64,000 nucleotides of DNA from Ianthella basta. Lineage: Eukaryota > Porifera > Demospongiae > Verongiida > Ianthellidae. A program made the translations under genes and the position numbers. A model generated the notes under the pieces. It did no database searches. It worked only from the letters and a program-made list of their open reading frames with translations, and was not told the origin of the DNA. Below are positions 1 through 10,981 of this stretch, piece by piece. Every line of letters begins with the position of its first letter. Position 1 is the first letter of the stretch. The stretch covers positions 1,347,001 through 1,411,000 of the forward strand of contig OZ025878.1 in assembly GCA_964019415.1 (NCBI GenBank), given 5' to 3'.

Positions 1-601
1 TATGCATTAGTTATGATCCGCCAGGATGGATGTGACTAATTTATAGTGAGGCATGAGGACACAAAGCACCCAAGTGTGGAGTGTTTATTAATTAGCCACA
101 TCCCAAGTGGGGATGACACAGAGGAGGGTGGCCACCATGTATCATGTGACAGGCTGGGAAGTATGTGCATAGTATATTTATACGCATTTCACACTGTAAT
201 GTTATGTACTGTAGTGTACCCTCTCTTTCTTGCTCAAGCTTACAGGTATCCACACATATCACAACTACCTGGCCACTATCATGTGATACGTGGCCAACCT
301 CCTCTGGGGGTGATACAAGTGATATGTTTGATGCTAAGGGAAGTGTGGGTAAATGATAATAGGTTTCTTGCCAAATATGGAAAGCACTAGGTTAGTTGTG
401 CAGTCGGCAAGGTGATTTATTAAGCATCCCAAGCTGGCTTTCTAAAGCGAAGGCACAAAGTGTGGGGCTTACACCATGTGCACACAATACACTCTGCACT
501 GCATGACCAGTCCTGCAGTACAGAGTGTTCTATCTTAGCAAGATGGATCAATTACATAGTGTGTAAAATCATTCATTGTACTCTATCTTCACTCATTGTA
601 G
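1..601. other. No gene recognised; imperfect inverted repeat
   Basis: I see no convincing exon here. Around 122-160 and 273-312 two segments (AGAGGAGGgTGGCCAC and its counterpart) are inverted relative to each other over about 40 bp, and ATTAATTAGCCACATCCCAAG near 90-110 resembles TTTATTAAGCATCCCAAG near 416-433. This looks like a decayed fold-back element rather than coding DNA. Confidence 0.35.
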
Positions 602-897
602 CTGCACGATTTTCAGTCACTAAATTTCTCAAGAAACATGAGGATGACTTTTTCAAGTATGTCAACCCAAGGCAGAGCCTGCTGAGGCTCAAACGTAAAG
701 GTGTCATCACAGAAGATGTCAAGTCTAGCATTGATGGGTCCAATACCAAAGACGCACTGGAGTATTTATATGACCACTTGAAGTGCTATGGCAACCTGCA
801 CACTCTGAGGGAATACTGTAAAATGGCCATAGATGCAGAAGGCTTTCCAAACATGCAGGCCCTGGGGAGGAAGATGATGAAGGAGTTACCAACAGAG
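602..897 (+). CDS. CARD-like (death-fold) domain exon, partial gene
   Basis: One exon encodes about 97 residues of a helical death-fold domain most like a caspase recruitment domain (CARD). Visible signatures are FLKKHEDDFF, LLRLKRKGVITED, a DALEYLYDHL helix and an LHTLREYCKMAI helix ending in MMKELPTE. The acceptor is TTGTAG ending at 601 (a second acceptor TTTTCAG ends at 616) and the donor GAG|GTGGGT begins at 898 in phase 0. CARDs assemble signalling platforms by homotypic contact; here the partner is unknown. No upstream start exon is recognisable. A possible last exon at 1720-1749 (acceptor CTCTTGTAG, nine codons then TGA) fits the phase but is weak. CARD versus another death-fold class is a judgement from the helix pattern only. 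Confidence 0.6.
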
Positions 898-1268
898 GTG
901 GGTATTGCATGTCTAGCGAGAGTGTCAGGTCCATAGGTAGGGGAGGCTCATTAGTCTTGTAACCAGACGCAACCCGTCCAGCAGCCATTTAATTGTGATG
1001 TCAGGCACAGCCAGGTCGTTAAACATATAAAATTAATGAAGGTGACAAAAGCTGCCCGGGTACAAGACTAGGAGTTCATTGCATTTGGTACAAACCTCCC
1101 TTATGTAGAGTTTAGTAGTAATCCAGGGTCAGCAGCATTGTAAAGCTTTGTATTTCAATGACCACTGTGGGTCTAGTGCAAGTGATGAGTTTGTGTTTTC
1201 AGGTTTGTGATTATGTGGGTAAAGTATGTCTCCTTATGTATGCGCATGTGTGTATATACGTATATCTA

Positions 1269-1340
1269 TGCATGTGTGTGTGTGTCTGTGTGTGCGTGTG
1301 TGCATGTGTGTGTGTGTGTGTGTCTGTGTGTGCGTGTGTG

Positions 1341-1411
<71 letters not shown>
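1269..1411. repeat. (TG)n microsatellite
   Basis: Nearly pure TG dinucleotide with CATG, TCTG and GCGTG interruptions. Long Cys/Val ORFs reading through it are artefacts of the repeat. Confidence 0.95.
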
Positions 1412-1412
<1 letters not shown>

Positions 1413-1466
1413 GTTCTTACAGAATTGGGTTTGTATATAGAATGTGCTGTCTGCCTGATTATTAGC

Positions 1467-1654
1467 TACAGTGGAGCCTGTCTAATACAGCCACCTGTGG
1501 GCCAGTTATAATTTACCTTTATAGAAAGGTAGCTATTTTACAGAGGTAGGCTGCAATGTATTGGTGCAATGTTAGTGCTATTTCGGGCCAGAGGGGCTGG
1601 CTGTTTTAGAGAAGTGGCTGCCTTAAGTGACTCTCCTAGACAGGCTCCACTGTA
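1467..1654. mobile_element. MITE, TA-flanked, CAGTGGARCCTGTCT termini
   Basis: A 188-bp palindromic element starts TACAGTGGAGCCTGTCT and ends AGACAGGCTCCACTGTA, with internal inverted GTGGCTGCC-type segments. The TA ends and CAGTG termini are typical of Tc1/mariner/pogo-type non-autonomous elements. Further copies of the family lie at 36600-36684 (half copy) and 54427-54611 in this window. Confidence 0.8.
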
Positions 1655-1749
1655 CGTCTTCACTTTGTACCACTATTCATGCTGTTTTACAGTTATCTGC
1701 AGTGTTTTTGCTCTTGTAGGAATGTGAGGGTGCTGGTTGTGACCCGTGA

Positions 1750-3134
1750 TCAGCCCTTGATACAACAATACAACTACACCTACCTATGGCTGTGCCATGT
1801 CACTGCATTACTGTGTACAATCGAATTGTTTATAAAGTAGAAAGACTATTGTTGCAGTAATTTAACTGTTTTGCAACAAAAGATTACTGTTACAGTAAAT
1901 CTTAGCTAAATTGTGTGTAGTTTTATTTGCACATGTTTTTAATGTGATGCCTTGCTTTAATTTTGTATACAGTGTATGCATGCTGTAGAGGATTACAATT
2001 AGTACATGTTAAACGTCATACATTATATAGTTTCATGATAAATAGTGATATGCAATTGCAATTAAGCGCGCACTTGCATGCATGTTGTGCGTTAAATTGC
2101 GTTGTGTGCATATAAATTATATCTACTGGGGAATCCCTCTGTATAGCTATGCTTAACATGGGAAAATGGCGGACGTGTGGAGCCATGGCCATCTCCCTCG
2201 AACTCGAGTGTAAAGTTCCCCGGCCTTCTATCTCTAAGCTGCATGGTGTTCAGCGACATCGATCACACTCGGCAAGGGGTCCGATGCGACGTCGAAGGTA
2301 CACGCGTACAATTAATAACGGCACCCAGGCACTGCCAAGAGACTGCAGCATTACAGATGACTCACCCGGAGGAGCCGAGAAGAGGCATGATTGGCAATTT
2401 CGAGTAAGAGTAAGTGTGACATAGTTGAAGCTGCAGCACCCTGGGGTTGTCCAGTTCCTTTGGGAGTGTACTTTTAGCGCCGCTTATCAGTACTTGTCAC
2501 GGAGAAGATGCATGGACACCAGACTACTTAGATACTAGGAAGGTCGCGGCAAGGAATTCGAAGAGTTCTCCCTCCACCTCAATTAACCCCCCAGCTGGCC
2601 ATGGCTCTGTGCTGACTGAAAATCATAATGCATGCATGCAGTAGTTATTGGTGGATTTTCATTATCCCAAACAAGCCACCAATTTTGGTCGTAATACTCC
2701 ACCATGCATGCATGTATGGTGGTCTGTTCACCATGCTTGGTGGTTCATTGCCACCAAATGTGGTGGTTACAGTACACCAGTAAATAGCCATGCAATCCAG
2801 TTTGGTCTAATTCCAATTTCAATCAGGTTTGATACAAAATACAGAAAATGGCTTTAAAATCATACTAAGTAGAATAAAGAGTAAAATAAGTGTCATAAAA
2901 GCAATGTTATATAAAGAATTGTCTCGCATGCAATCTGCAGTCATGCATGCTCTCATCTCACATGTCCACACATGTTCTTTAGAAATGAAAATTTATACAT
3001 GCACTGTACTGTTATATTCTTAGTGTATCCTATAGGTAAAGCCAAGCAACACTTGTTTGGAATGACCCTAAAAAATACACGATAGAGAACCACTGTTACA
3101 GTAACACAACATGCATCGCTATGCTTGATTTTAA
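1750..3134. other. No recognised gene; weak candidate first exon
   Basis: Mostly AT-rich DNA without recognisable exons. A GC-richer patch at 2166-2406 begins with a Kozak-like AAAATGGCGG and stays open in the frame of the ATG at 2149 up to a possible donor (CGA|GTAAGAGTAAGT, about 2403). It could be a first exon (Arg-rich, no family recognised) or a CpG-rich promoter. At 2650-2775 CCACCA/TGGTGG inverted repeats occur. Confidence 0.3.
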
Positions 3135-3299
3135 ACAGTACTCATTAAAAATATGTGCAAACGTCATAGAATGGGTGGCAAGCTAGACGAAAGATGGTTT
3201 GGACCATACAAAATAATGAGAGCAACAAAGCCTGGACTATACAAGGCGGAATACAAAAGTGGGAAACCATTAAAGACGGCATGCAGTAACCTCCTGTAG
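3135..3299 (+). pseudogene. Retroelement integrase C-terminal remnant
   Basis: The frame ending at TAG 3297-3299 encodes GGKLDERWFGPYKI followed by GLYKAEY and a short tail. This matches the SH3-like/GPY-F region at the C-terminus of Ty3/gypsy-type integrases (pattern GGKLDxRWxGPY, then GLYKL). Nothing upstream (RNase H or integrase core) is intact; a TAA at 3132 closes the frame. The following ORF at 3309-3668 (Pro/Ser/Thr-rich, 119 codons) may be element-derived, but I do not recognise it. Confidence 0.65.
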
Positions 3300-3668
3300 A
3301 CTAAAGATATGTATACTATGAACGTAAAGACTAATCAACCATGCTATACTGACATCTGCCAAACACCTCTGCCAAACCTTCATCCACTCCCAGCAAGTCC
3401 ACCATCCCCAAGACACCATCTGCCACCAACAGCCAGACTTTCATCCTCTCTCAGCTATACTACGCTCCCAAGCAGCAGGAAGAGAAATCCAACTAAAACG
3501 CCAGCAGCAAGCAAACACAAGAGGATGAAGATACCATCAATTACTGCAGACACCAATTGCGTAGACTTGACATCCGCAAAAGAAGCCAACACAGTCTCTC
3601 AGCACTGGACAAGCTGTGGGAATGTCAATGTAGAACATGCAAAAACAGCAAAAATTCACATCACATAG

Positions 3669-5178
3669 CTATCCCGTATATATAGTCTCTAGTTTGAACA
3701 TAAACTTAATTTCCCTTAATGTAACTGGAACTTTACAGAAATTAGCTATAGCTAGCTAATAGCAACATTTAACAGCAAACTTTAATAGCATACTGAGTGT
3801 ATTACCATCTATTACTTACCTGTATTGTCCTGTAATGAGCAGAATTGCGATTTCCTAAATATCTGGGAAGCCTGTTTGCACGTGCAGCGCTCGTATTAGA
3901 AGGCTGGAAACCAATTCCCCAAGGATAAGAAATTTATGGTAGTCATCATGGTGAGCCTGCCAAGTAGCTAGCTAAGGCATCACACTTGAATCCCAAAGTC
4001 GCCAGCCACTGTGGAAGAACACAACGACTCCCCTAGCAGCGCCTGATATGGGGGAACTGGTATCCTAGAGGGGGGAACCACGGTCCTAAGCAGCAATCCC
4101 AGCTGGGGGGAACTCGCATCCTACGGCGGAACCCATCTCCTAGGAGGCACGTTCCGGGGGGGGGGAGGGGGGGGGACCGTAATCTCAGGAGCCCAGGTCC
4201 GCCGGAACCCGTATGCTAGGATTGGAGTTCCGGGGGGAACTGAAAGTGGTCAGCCTGCAATATTGCTAACCAGTGGTAAATCCTTATAAGTGAATCGTGG
4301 TGTAACTGTTGCATTGCAAATGTTGAATTCCTAATAATACCCTTGTAATGGAAGAGGCGCAACAACCCAGTATTGCCATTGCCCATTTATTGCATTAATT
4401 TGCAGTACTACCTATGCCTAACACAACACCAAATTGTGCACTTGCGGAAGCTTCCCATTCCTGGAGAGCCACCCACTTGAACACATGAACCAGTGGAGGT
4501 ATACCAGACACATGAATGCATGCCTCGTTTTCCTTCGCAAACTATGTGAATTTGCAAAAGCAGAAGCCTAAAACAAAGTGTCCAGAGTGGGATGGTGTCT
4601 ATGAGGAAGGACACGACAGTTCAGCATGGGCAGAGTACATTGGATGCAAGGAATAGGTCCCCACTGCATTGTACAAGCACCCCTCAAAGAGCATGGTTCC
4701 TACCTGCCACCTCTGTGCTATTGGTAGCTTGTGTTAATACCAAGAGCGCAGTAGACATCTGTGGACACCGTAAAAGCTGCATTCCGCTACTTTGCATTAT
4801 TCTCCTAGTTCTACACCTGGAAACACCCGCTCGTGACCGGAAACACCCTCCGCCAGAGTGCTGTGATTGGGTCAGACTTTCTCTGCTGTAATAGCAGCAA
4901 GAGCCTCGTCCAGTTTGGTGTCGCTCACCCTGCCTTACTCCAAGGTAGGCTAGTAGCACGTCAAGGTCACGTCTTGCCCGAAGAGGACTCGCCTCGTCTT
5001 AGGTGACCGGAAATACCCCGCGCTGCTCTAGTAGTCTGGCGCGCTAGCCCCTACTTCCGGCCTCGGTTTGCGCCCACGCGCAAATCGGGGGCCGGAATAA
5101 TAAAGAGGGAGGGGATTTACTTTGGATTCTCTCGTATTTCCTCCGTGCATGCAGCTCCAGTAGAGAGAGGCGAAGGCG
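3669..5178. other. Intergenic; G-rich 'GGGGAAC' repeat tract and TRAF-like promoter region
   Basis: No gene seen. At about 4030-4240 a degenerate tandem array of GGGGGAAC / ATCCTAG units includes a near-pure G tract at 4156-4175 (ten G, A, nine G), a potential G-quadruplex. A similar CCTAGGAGGC-plus-poly-C stretch occurs at 34275-34325. From about 5000 to 5178 GC content rises (CGCCCACGCGCAAATCGGGG), consistent with the promoter of the next gene. Confidence 0.45.
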
Positions 5179-6008
5179 ATGGCCACGGGAGGCTACACCT
5201 TGAGGCTCCCTCCAGGGACGCGCCTTCCCGACCGTTACTATTGTCCGCACTGTAAGCTTTTATTAAGGAATGCCGTCCAAACAGACGAAGGGGACAGGTT
5301 GTGCGAGTCGTGCTTCAAGACCATAGCAGAGTACGGACCACGCACATGCACAACACCTGTGCACGTGTAGTAGCTATGCGATACCTAAGTCCTTGAACAA
5401 GCGTAGTACCTACAGTCAGATTTCTAGATCTGTGAGGTTAATACTAATTTCCGGTGTAACCTGTTGTGTATTTGTAATGTGCACGTGCAACCTTCTACCC
5501 CCTCCAGTATGCCAGGCCATGTGTGCAGGGAATGTAATATCAAAGTGGACCCTACCGAAGTGAGCTGAGGACACTGATTGGCTGAGCAGGTCACTACTAC
5601 TGACTGAGGCTGACTGCCTCTCCTACCTCCTTCCCCTCCTTTCCCCCTGCCTCGCCCTCCTCCCCCCCTTCCCTATTCTCCCTCTTCCTACAGCGGTACC
5701 CGGATAATGCAAGTCGCAAAGAGATTTCCAAGGTTAAGGTTTTATGTCATAACGCAGATCAAGGTTGTGACTGGAGTGGACTACTGAGGAACATGAATGT
5801 AAGCCCCCTCTGCGCAGGCCCTGCAGTGCTGGTACGTGAACCTATCCCCTCCCCTCCTCTCCCCCTCCCCCTCCCCTCATCCCCCTCCAGACCCACCTGG
5901 AGGAATGTGGTTACAAGAAGGTGAAATGTGATCTGTGTCATGAGGAAGTACTGGCCCGCTATGTGGAGCAGCACATGGCTAATGAGTGTCCTGAACGAAC
6001 CATTATCA
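5179..6008 (+). CDS. TRAF-like RING/zinc-finger protein, N-terminal exons only
   Basis: Four exons join in phase: 5179-5330, 5508-5559, 5694-5798 and 5891-6008. The protein starts MATGGYTLRLPPG, then a RING-like cluster (CPHC, CESC, then CREC after the first intron), then TRAF-type zinc-finger segments (CDWSG, HLEEC, CDLCHEEV and HMANECPERTI). TRAF proteins are cytosolic adaptor/E3 ligases downstream of TNF/TLR-type receptors. The start ATG sits in GGCGATGG. All donors and acceptors are canonical. After the phase-1 donor at 6009 no coiled coil or MATH/TRAF-C domain is found. Splicing to an acceptor near 6306 would add only a few codons before TAG. A 3.7-kb transposon begins at 6853, so the gene may be truncated or may carry a very long intron. 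Confidence 0.75.
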
Positions 6009-6850
6009 GTGAGTACTGTTGGTGGTGCATGGTACAATTCTTTGCTACCTATGTATAATGATGAGGTATGTGATCAAACCATCCTATGCACAAGACCCAT
6101 TTACTTTGGAGCAAAGTCATTGTGGGTAGAAACCTGATTACTGCTGACTCGATTAAAGTGGTTTAGTGAGTGTTCACATGCAGCAAGCTTAAATAACGAC
6201 ACTGAATAGCTGTGAGTTATGCATGTACTTTGTAAGATGGCCTCTTGCGAGCAATTGGGAACGATTTGCTGCTGTTGATGACCATACATTCACACAACTG
6301 CTGCAGTGAAGAAAAGTCATCAGAAGAGCTAGAGATTGGCAATTCCTTTGACAACAGCACCACCCACATACTGGTCAAATTGCTTCAAGATCATTTGCGA
6401 AAGTTGTGTAGGTACCGGTGTAGTTCATTTGTGCGAATTGCCTTCCACCTTGCAATTAGCTATTGTGTAGACCTGTGAGTCTATACGTACCGACAAGTGA
6501 ATTTGTGTACATTGTGGGTGTTATTGTGTAGTTGTGGTTAACTAACGTGGTGTGTGTGTGTGTTTGTGGCAATTTGCTGGTGTGTGTGTGTTGACTGCAA
6601 GGGGATTGAGTATGTGCTGGTGTGTGTATGTGTGTACATTTTCCTAACATGTATACAGAAAAGTCAATTGAATTTTGAAACCATTGAAGCTGTATGCTGT
6701 GCTCATTGCATATGCATATAGTATTTGTCTGTATAGAGTCCGGGTTCAAATAGAGGCCGGGTCAAAAGCCTCTTGAAGGAAATAAGGCCCAGGCCTCTAT
6801 TCTGACAAATAAGGTATTGCATGAGTGGATTAGATAGAGTGTGAGTATTG
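6009..6850. other. No further TRAF exon recognised
   Basis: The region between the last TRAF-like exon and the transposon contains a 77-codon ORF (6245-6478) with no recognised domain and short TG runs at 6551-6640. I see no conserved exon. Confidence 0.4.
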
Positions 6851-6917
6851 TACGCGTCATAAAAAAGTTAACAGTAACCGAAAATCGCTAGCAGAGGGGC
6901 TAATGATTATCCGATAA

Positions 6918-7519
6918 CAAGAGTAGATAAGAGATGAGAGTATGCAACTGCGTATCCCTGCGTGTATAACAGCATTTTTCTAAAATGACGTAGCAGCATG
7001 TCACACGTGGGCATGGTAACACTACTTAATATTCTGATGTAATGGATGAATACCATTAACTCGATCCTCCAGTCTGTACGTATTCGGCATTGATTGCGCA
7101 GCTCTCGGTTTGTTAGTCGGGAGTTTCCACGATGTCCAGGACCAGCTGGTTGACGCCGGTCTCTTCACTGGATAGATCGAGCCTAGAATTTAATGCGTAG
7201 CCACCGTGAAACTCAGAGGACAGCGCTGCGGAGCTGTAGATGGCAGCGCTGTGACACAAATCCGCGCTTACTGTCCTGGTCCTTCCTCGCGGGCGCTGCA
7301 GAGGTGTCCTGGACATTGTTGCAACTCCAGACTAACAAACCGAAGGGCTCACAATCGTTGCCGAGTACATACAGACTGGCAGATCGAGTTAATAGTATAC
7401 ATCAGAATATTAAGTAGCGTTACCATGCCCATGTGTGATGTGTTGCTGCGTCATTTTAGAAAAATGCTGTTACGGGTGTGTATATGCGGTTGCACACTCT
7501 CATCTCTTATCTACTCTTG
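6918..7519. mobile_element. Long-TIR fold-back element, 7-bp TSD (copy 1)
   Basis: About 600 bp starting CAAGAGTAGATAAGAG and ending CTCTTATCTACTCTTG. The arms are inverted repeats of more than 200 bp (ATTCTGATGTAATGG / CATCAGAATATTAAG segments). The flanks are a perfect 7-bp duplication CCGATAA (6911-6917 and 7520-7526). It is inserted in the left part of the mariner-like element. No ORF encodes a transposase, so it is non-autonomous. A second copy is at 17416-18018. Confidence 0.9.
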
Positions 7520-7614
7520 CCGATAACCATCAACTGTTAACCGTTCACTGTGAGCGGTTAACCATCAGCCGTTAATGGTAACTGTTACCCTGGCGATTCA
7601 CTAATATAGATCGA

Positions 7615-8653
7615 ATGTATGACTTGAGGTGTGATCCGCTCGGAGATTTCAGTATAAGATGGTTTTTATCAGCATATTTGAAGCAGCGAATTGTACAGCT
7701 CTACTTCCAGAGGCGAGTTTATTACGACGTGTTGGCCCAAGTACTTGCCACGGAAGGCTTCCGGGTATTGAAGAAAGCAGTCTGGGTAACGATCAAGAAG
7801 TATAAAGAACATGGGACAATTTCTTGCCTCCCAGGGAGTGGAAGGCCTTTTAAGTTGACGCGCATGATGTTGGACATCATTGAAACACAAATGGAGCTAG
7901 TCGACGAGACCACAGCGACCCAGTTGATCAGAATCCTGGAGGAGCGGGGATACAAAGTGTCAGAGTACCATAGAAAGAGCAAGAAGAATACTGGGGTTGA
8001 CCTTCCACGATAGTTGCTACTGCCAACTAATATGGAATGTGAACAAAGAAAAAAGAGTGCAGTGGGCTCTGAAACATTGTGATAACGATTTTGAAGATGT
8101 GGTGTGGACGGATAAGTCCACAATCCAGCTAGAAAACTATCGGATGTTTTCATTTAGGAAAGTTGGCACGGCTCCAAAGCCAATACCAAGGGCGAAGCAT
8201 CCCTACAAAGTGATGGTGTGGGCAGGCATCTCGCGCAAGGGAGCAACAAACGTCTGCCTCTTGAACTGCTCCGTAAACAGCGCGGTTTACCAAGAGGTGT
8301 TGCACTCATCTCTTGCCTTTCCTTCGAAGACAGCTACCAAGGGGAAAGCTCCAGCAAGACAACGCTCCTTGCCACACCTCAAAAGCAACTCAAAGTTTTT
8401 GAAAACCAAGAAAGTTCCCTTACTGAAAACTTCACCTGAAAGCTCTGATCTGAATCCAATAGAGAATGTCTGGCATGAGATGAAACATTACTTCTGGACA
8501 ACTGCCAAGCCAAAGACCAAAGAGGAACTGCTGCAAGCAATTGAAGTGTTCTGGGCGACTGTGACACCAGAAAAATGCAGCAGGTACACCAGTCACTTAA
8601 GGAAAGTTATTCCTAAGGTTATTACACTCAATGGAGAACCTACAGGTTACTAA
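7615..8653 (+). pseudogene. Tc1/mariner transposase, frameshifted
   Basis: The N-terminal part (7615-8013) has a helix-turn-helix: YLKQRIVQLYFQRR, then a second HTH ending in the GSGRP linker. The catalytic part follows in another frame, with the first Asp in VVWTDKST (about 8100-8125), PYKVMVWAGIS, and the third acidic position in SDLNPIENVW (about 8443-8475). The second Asp motif QDNAPCH is present but in a third frame (8355-8375). All three DDE residues therefore exist, but at least two frameshifts separate them and the copy should be inactive. A related N-terminal fragment is at 20127-20320. Confidence 0.85.
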
Positions 8654-8989
8654 GAAAACTTCATATTATAGAACCTTTCTTTAATGTTGGTACCATTTCT
8701 TTCATGTTTGGCTATTCATTTGGTCTTCTGCTATAGATATGCTGCAAAACTTGCATGCTCAGATTGATCGCTAGCAAATTCCTTTGATCTTCTTATGCAA
8801 CATTGCAGTTTGCTGAGTCAGCATTTTCCCAGGACAGCGAAATTTGCGTGGGCACTGTAGGCTTTGATGTATATAAACACTGCATAATAACAACCAAATA
8901 TAACAGCAAGATTAGTGTAATAGTAATAAAAACAAAGTTATTGAAGCAGCACAATATAAAGAAACAAGAGATACAGCTATACCAGTAAT

Positions 8990-10395
8990 TAATGGAGATG
9001 GTGAACTCAATCTCTGCACTATTGATGTCTCTGGGAGCTAACATCCGTCTCAGGTATCTGCAGCAATTGGCTAGTGAGTCACGGATCTCACTACGTATGA
9101 CAGCAAATTCCGCTTCTCCCTGGTTGCACATTTGCTGTACAAAGTTGTCAATTAGGCATAACTTGCCCGCGTCCAGTATCTTTCTGCGTTGGCCATTGAC
9201 CTTTTGGCCAGTCAGCGTGCAGGCTGCCAGCTCTTCTGTGAAAAGCAACTTGGATAACTCAGATGCAAGATGCTGTGGCCTTGAAATACGTTGATTTGCG
9301 AGCAGCCTCTGGATTTTTGCATCAGTTGCAGCAGAAACTTGATGGCCATTGATGTCAGCCAAGGGTGGTTGCATTGGCAAACTGGCACTCAGCTGACATG
9401 GCACATGCAGGGTTGATGGGAGTGTGGGAGGATGGTTGCAAGACAGGAGTGTGGGAGGATGGTTGTGAGACAGGTGTGTGTGTGGGGGGGGTCGATTCTT
9501 GCCTCCATGGCTGTGTTGTGGCTTCCAACTTGTCTAATCAAGAAAAGACTTCTTTCTGAAACGTTTCTAGAAAGTTCAGTATCCTGTCCAACTGTTGAAC
9601 TGGACTTGGCTCATCAAACGAGTAAAAGTCGTCAAACAGGTCGGCTATGACAGGGGCGTCATAAGATGGTTGTGGGACAAGGGCGTCATAAGATGGTTGT
9701 GGGACAAGGGCGTCATAAGATGGTTGTGGGACAGGTGCGTCATAAGATGGTTGCGGGACAGGGGCGTCATTAGATGGATGGGTGACAGGGGTGTGGGAGG
9801 ACGGTTGGGTGGCAGGGGTGTGGGAGGACGGTTGGGTGGCAGGGGTGTGGGAGGATGGTTGGGTGGCAGGGGTATGGGAGGATGATAGGGTGACAGGGGT
9901 GTGGGAGGACGGTTGGGTGGCAGGGGTGTGGGAGGATGGTTGGGTGACAGGGGTATGGGAGGATGATAGGGTGACAGGGGTGTGGGAGGACGGTTGGGTG
10001 GCAGGGGTGTGGGAGGATGGTTGGGTGGCAGGGGTATGGGAGGATGATAGGGTGACAGGGGTGTGGGAGGATGGTTGTGCAATGGGTGTGATGCAAGCTG
10101 GAAAGGATGCCAATGCCACATCAGAAATCTGCACCGTTGCTGTTGCTTTCTTCTGTGCTGCTGTCTTCTTCTTGGGCTTGGGAGGTGCAGCAGGGTCCGG
10201 GTCAACGAGGACCGCTTTCCAGATACGTGACTTCATCTTGATTGTAATTTGCTCGTTGATCTTGAGGTGGCCTTTCCTGCTTTTGTTCCTTTTGAGCTTT
10301 GAAACAGACTCCAAGTACTCTTTACCGTCGTACTGAGACGATCCATTGCCCTCGTACCTGATCAAAACCTTCTCCATATTCCTCTGAACCTGCAT
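8990..10395 (-). CDS. BEN-domain protein with 10-residue repeats (possibly broken)
   Basis: Two minus-strand segments appear to belong together. Segment 10395-9538 begins MQVQRNMEKVLIRYEGNG, contains a basic region (PPKPKKKTAAQKK) and then a Pro/Ser/Thr-rich run of 10-residue units (pattern SSHTPATQP, later SYDAPVPQP), ending in an acidic/aromatic patch (LFDDFYSFDE). Segment 9404 to about 8990 carries a BEN-like helical domain (SELSKLLFTEELAACTLTG, GQRRKILDAGKL, IDNFVQQM). The segments are in different frames with a stop between them, so either an intron (about 9540-9410) or a frameshift separates them. BEN domains bind DNA/chromatin. It lies inside the mariner-like element, opposite to the transposase; cargo or hijacked host gene is unresolved. 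Confidence 0.6.
9640..10085. repeat. 30-bp coding minisatellite
   Basis: Tandem 30-bp units (GTGTGGGAGGATGGTTGGGT class) plus a variant block (GCGTCATAAGATGG) at 9655-9775. They encode the 10-residue repeat of the BEN-domain ORF on the minus strand. Two further degenerate units lie at 9415-9475. Confidence 0.85.
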
Positions 10396-10643
10396 GCGAC
10401 TTGCAACAACTGAGCGAGCTTTGACTTTGCACCTTCCGAATATTCTTACGTATTCTTACGTTAACGCTAAACGGTTACTGTTAACACTTAACTGTTGCCG
10501 TTAACACTTAACCGTTAACCATTAACGCTAAACCGTTAACTGTTGTCAGAAATGTGGTTACCATTTGTCGTTACCTTTTTTATGATGCGTACTGTACTTG
10601 CATCTGTTGCAGCTCTTTTGTATACTTAACAAAAAAAGCTATG

Positions 10644-10981
10644 ATACTAGTGTATTAAAATTCCTTTAGAATTAAAGGGATTTAGGAATGGCCAGCAGAA
10701 AAAAAGCATAGAAACAAGCAACAGTAACTCAACACCACAATAAACCACATTTCCGTGAAGTTCGCTCTGCGTCCCTAATTTCTATGCAGCTGGACCCAAA
10801 TGTCTAGCTAGTTAGTCCCAAGTATGTAGCTACAAGGAAATTAGGAATGCAGAGCAAACTTCATGGAAATGTGGTTCATCACGGTGTTGAGTTACTGTTG
10901 CTTGTTTCTATGCTTTTTCTGCTGGCCATTCCTAAATCCCTTTTAACAATTCAAAAGGAATTTATATACACTAGTGTATAC
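10644..10981. mobile_element. Fold-back MITE (10.6 kb)
   Basis: Two arms of about 140 bp are near-perfect inverted repeats: left from ATACTAGTGTAT at 10644, right ending with ACTAGTGTATAC at about 10981. Shared internal blocks include GGCCAGCAGAAAAA, GCATAGAAACAAGCAACAG and AACTCAACACC. No coding capacity. It lies just outside the right end of the mariner-like element. Confidence 0.8.

Larger units (their letters stand above)
6853..10589. mobile_element. Composite Tc1/mariner-like transposon with BEN-domain cargo
   Basis: The left end (TA 6851-6852, then CGCGTCATAAAAAAG) and right end (CTTTTTTATGATGCG, then TA 10590-10591) are inverted repeats of about 24 bp with one mismatch near the tip, flanked by TA as expected for Tc1/mariner. 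Both sub-termini carry multiple GTTAAC/CGGTTA motifs (6866-6880 and 7534-7590; 10465-10540), probable transposase-binding repeats. Inside lie a decayed DDE transposase (+, 7615-8653) and a BEN-domain gene (-, 8990-10395), convergently arranged. A younger fold-back element is nested at 6918-7519. At about 3.1 kb without the nested unit, it is long for Tc1. Confidence 0.75.
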
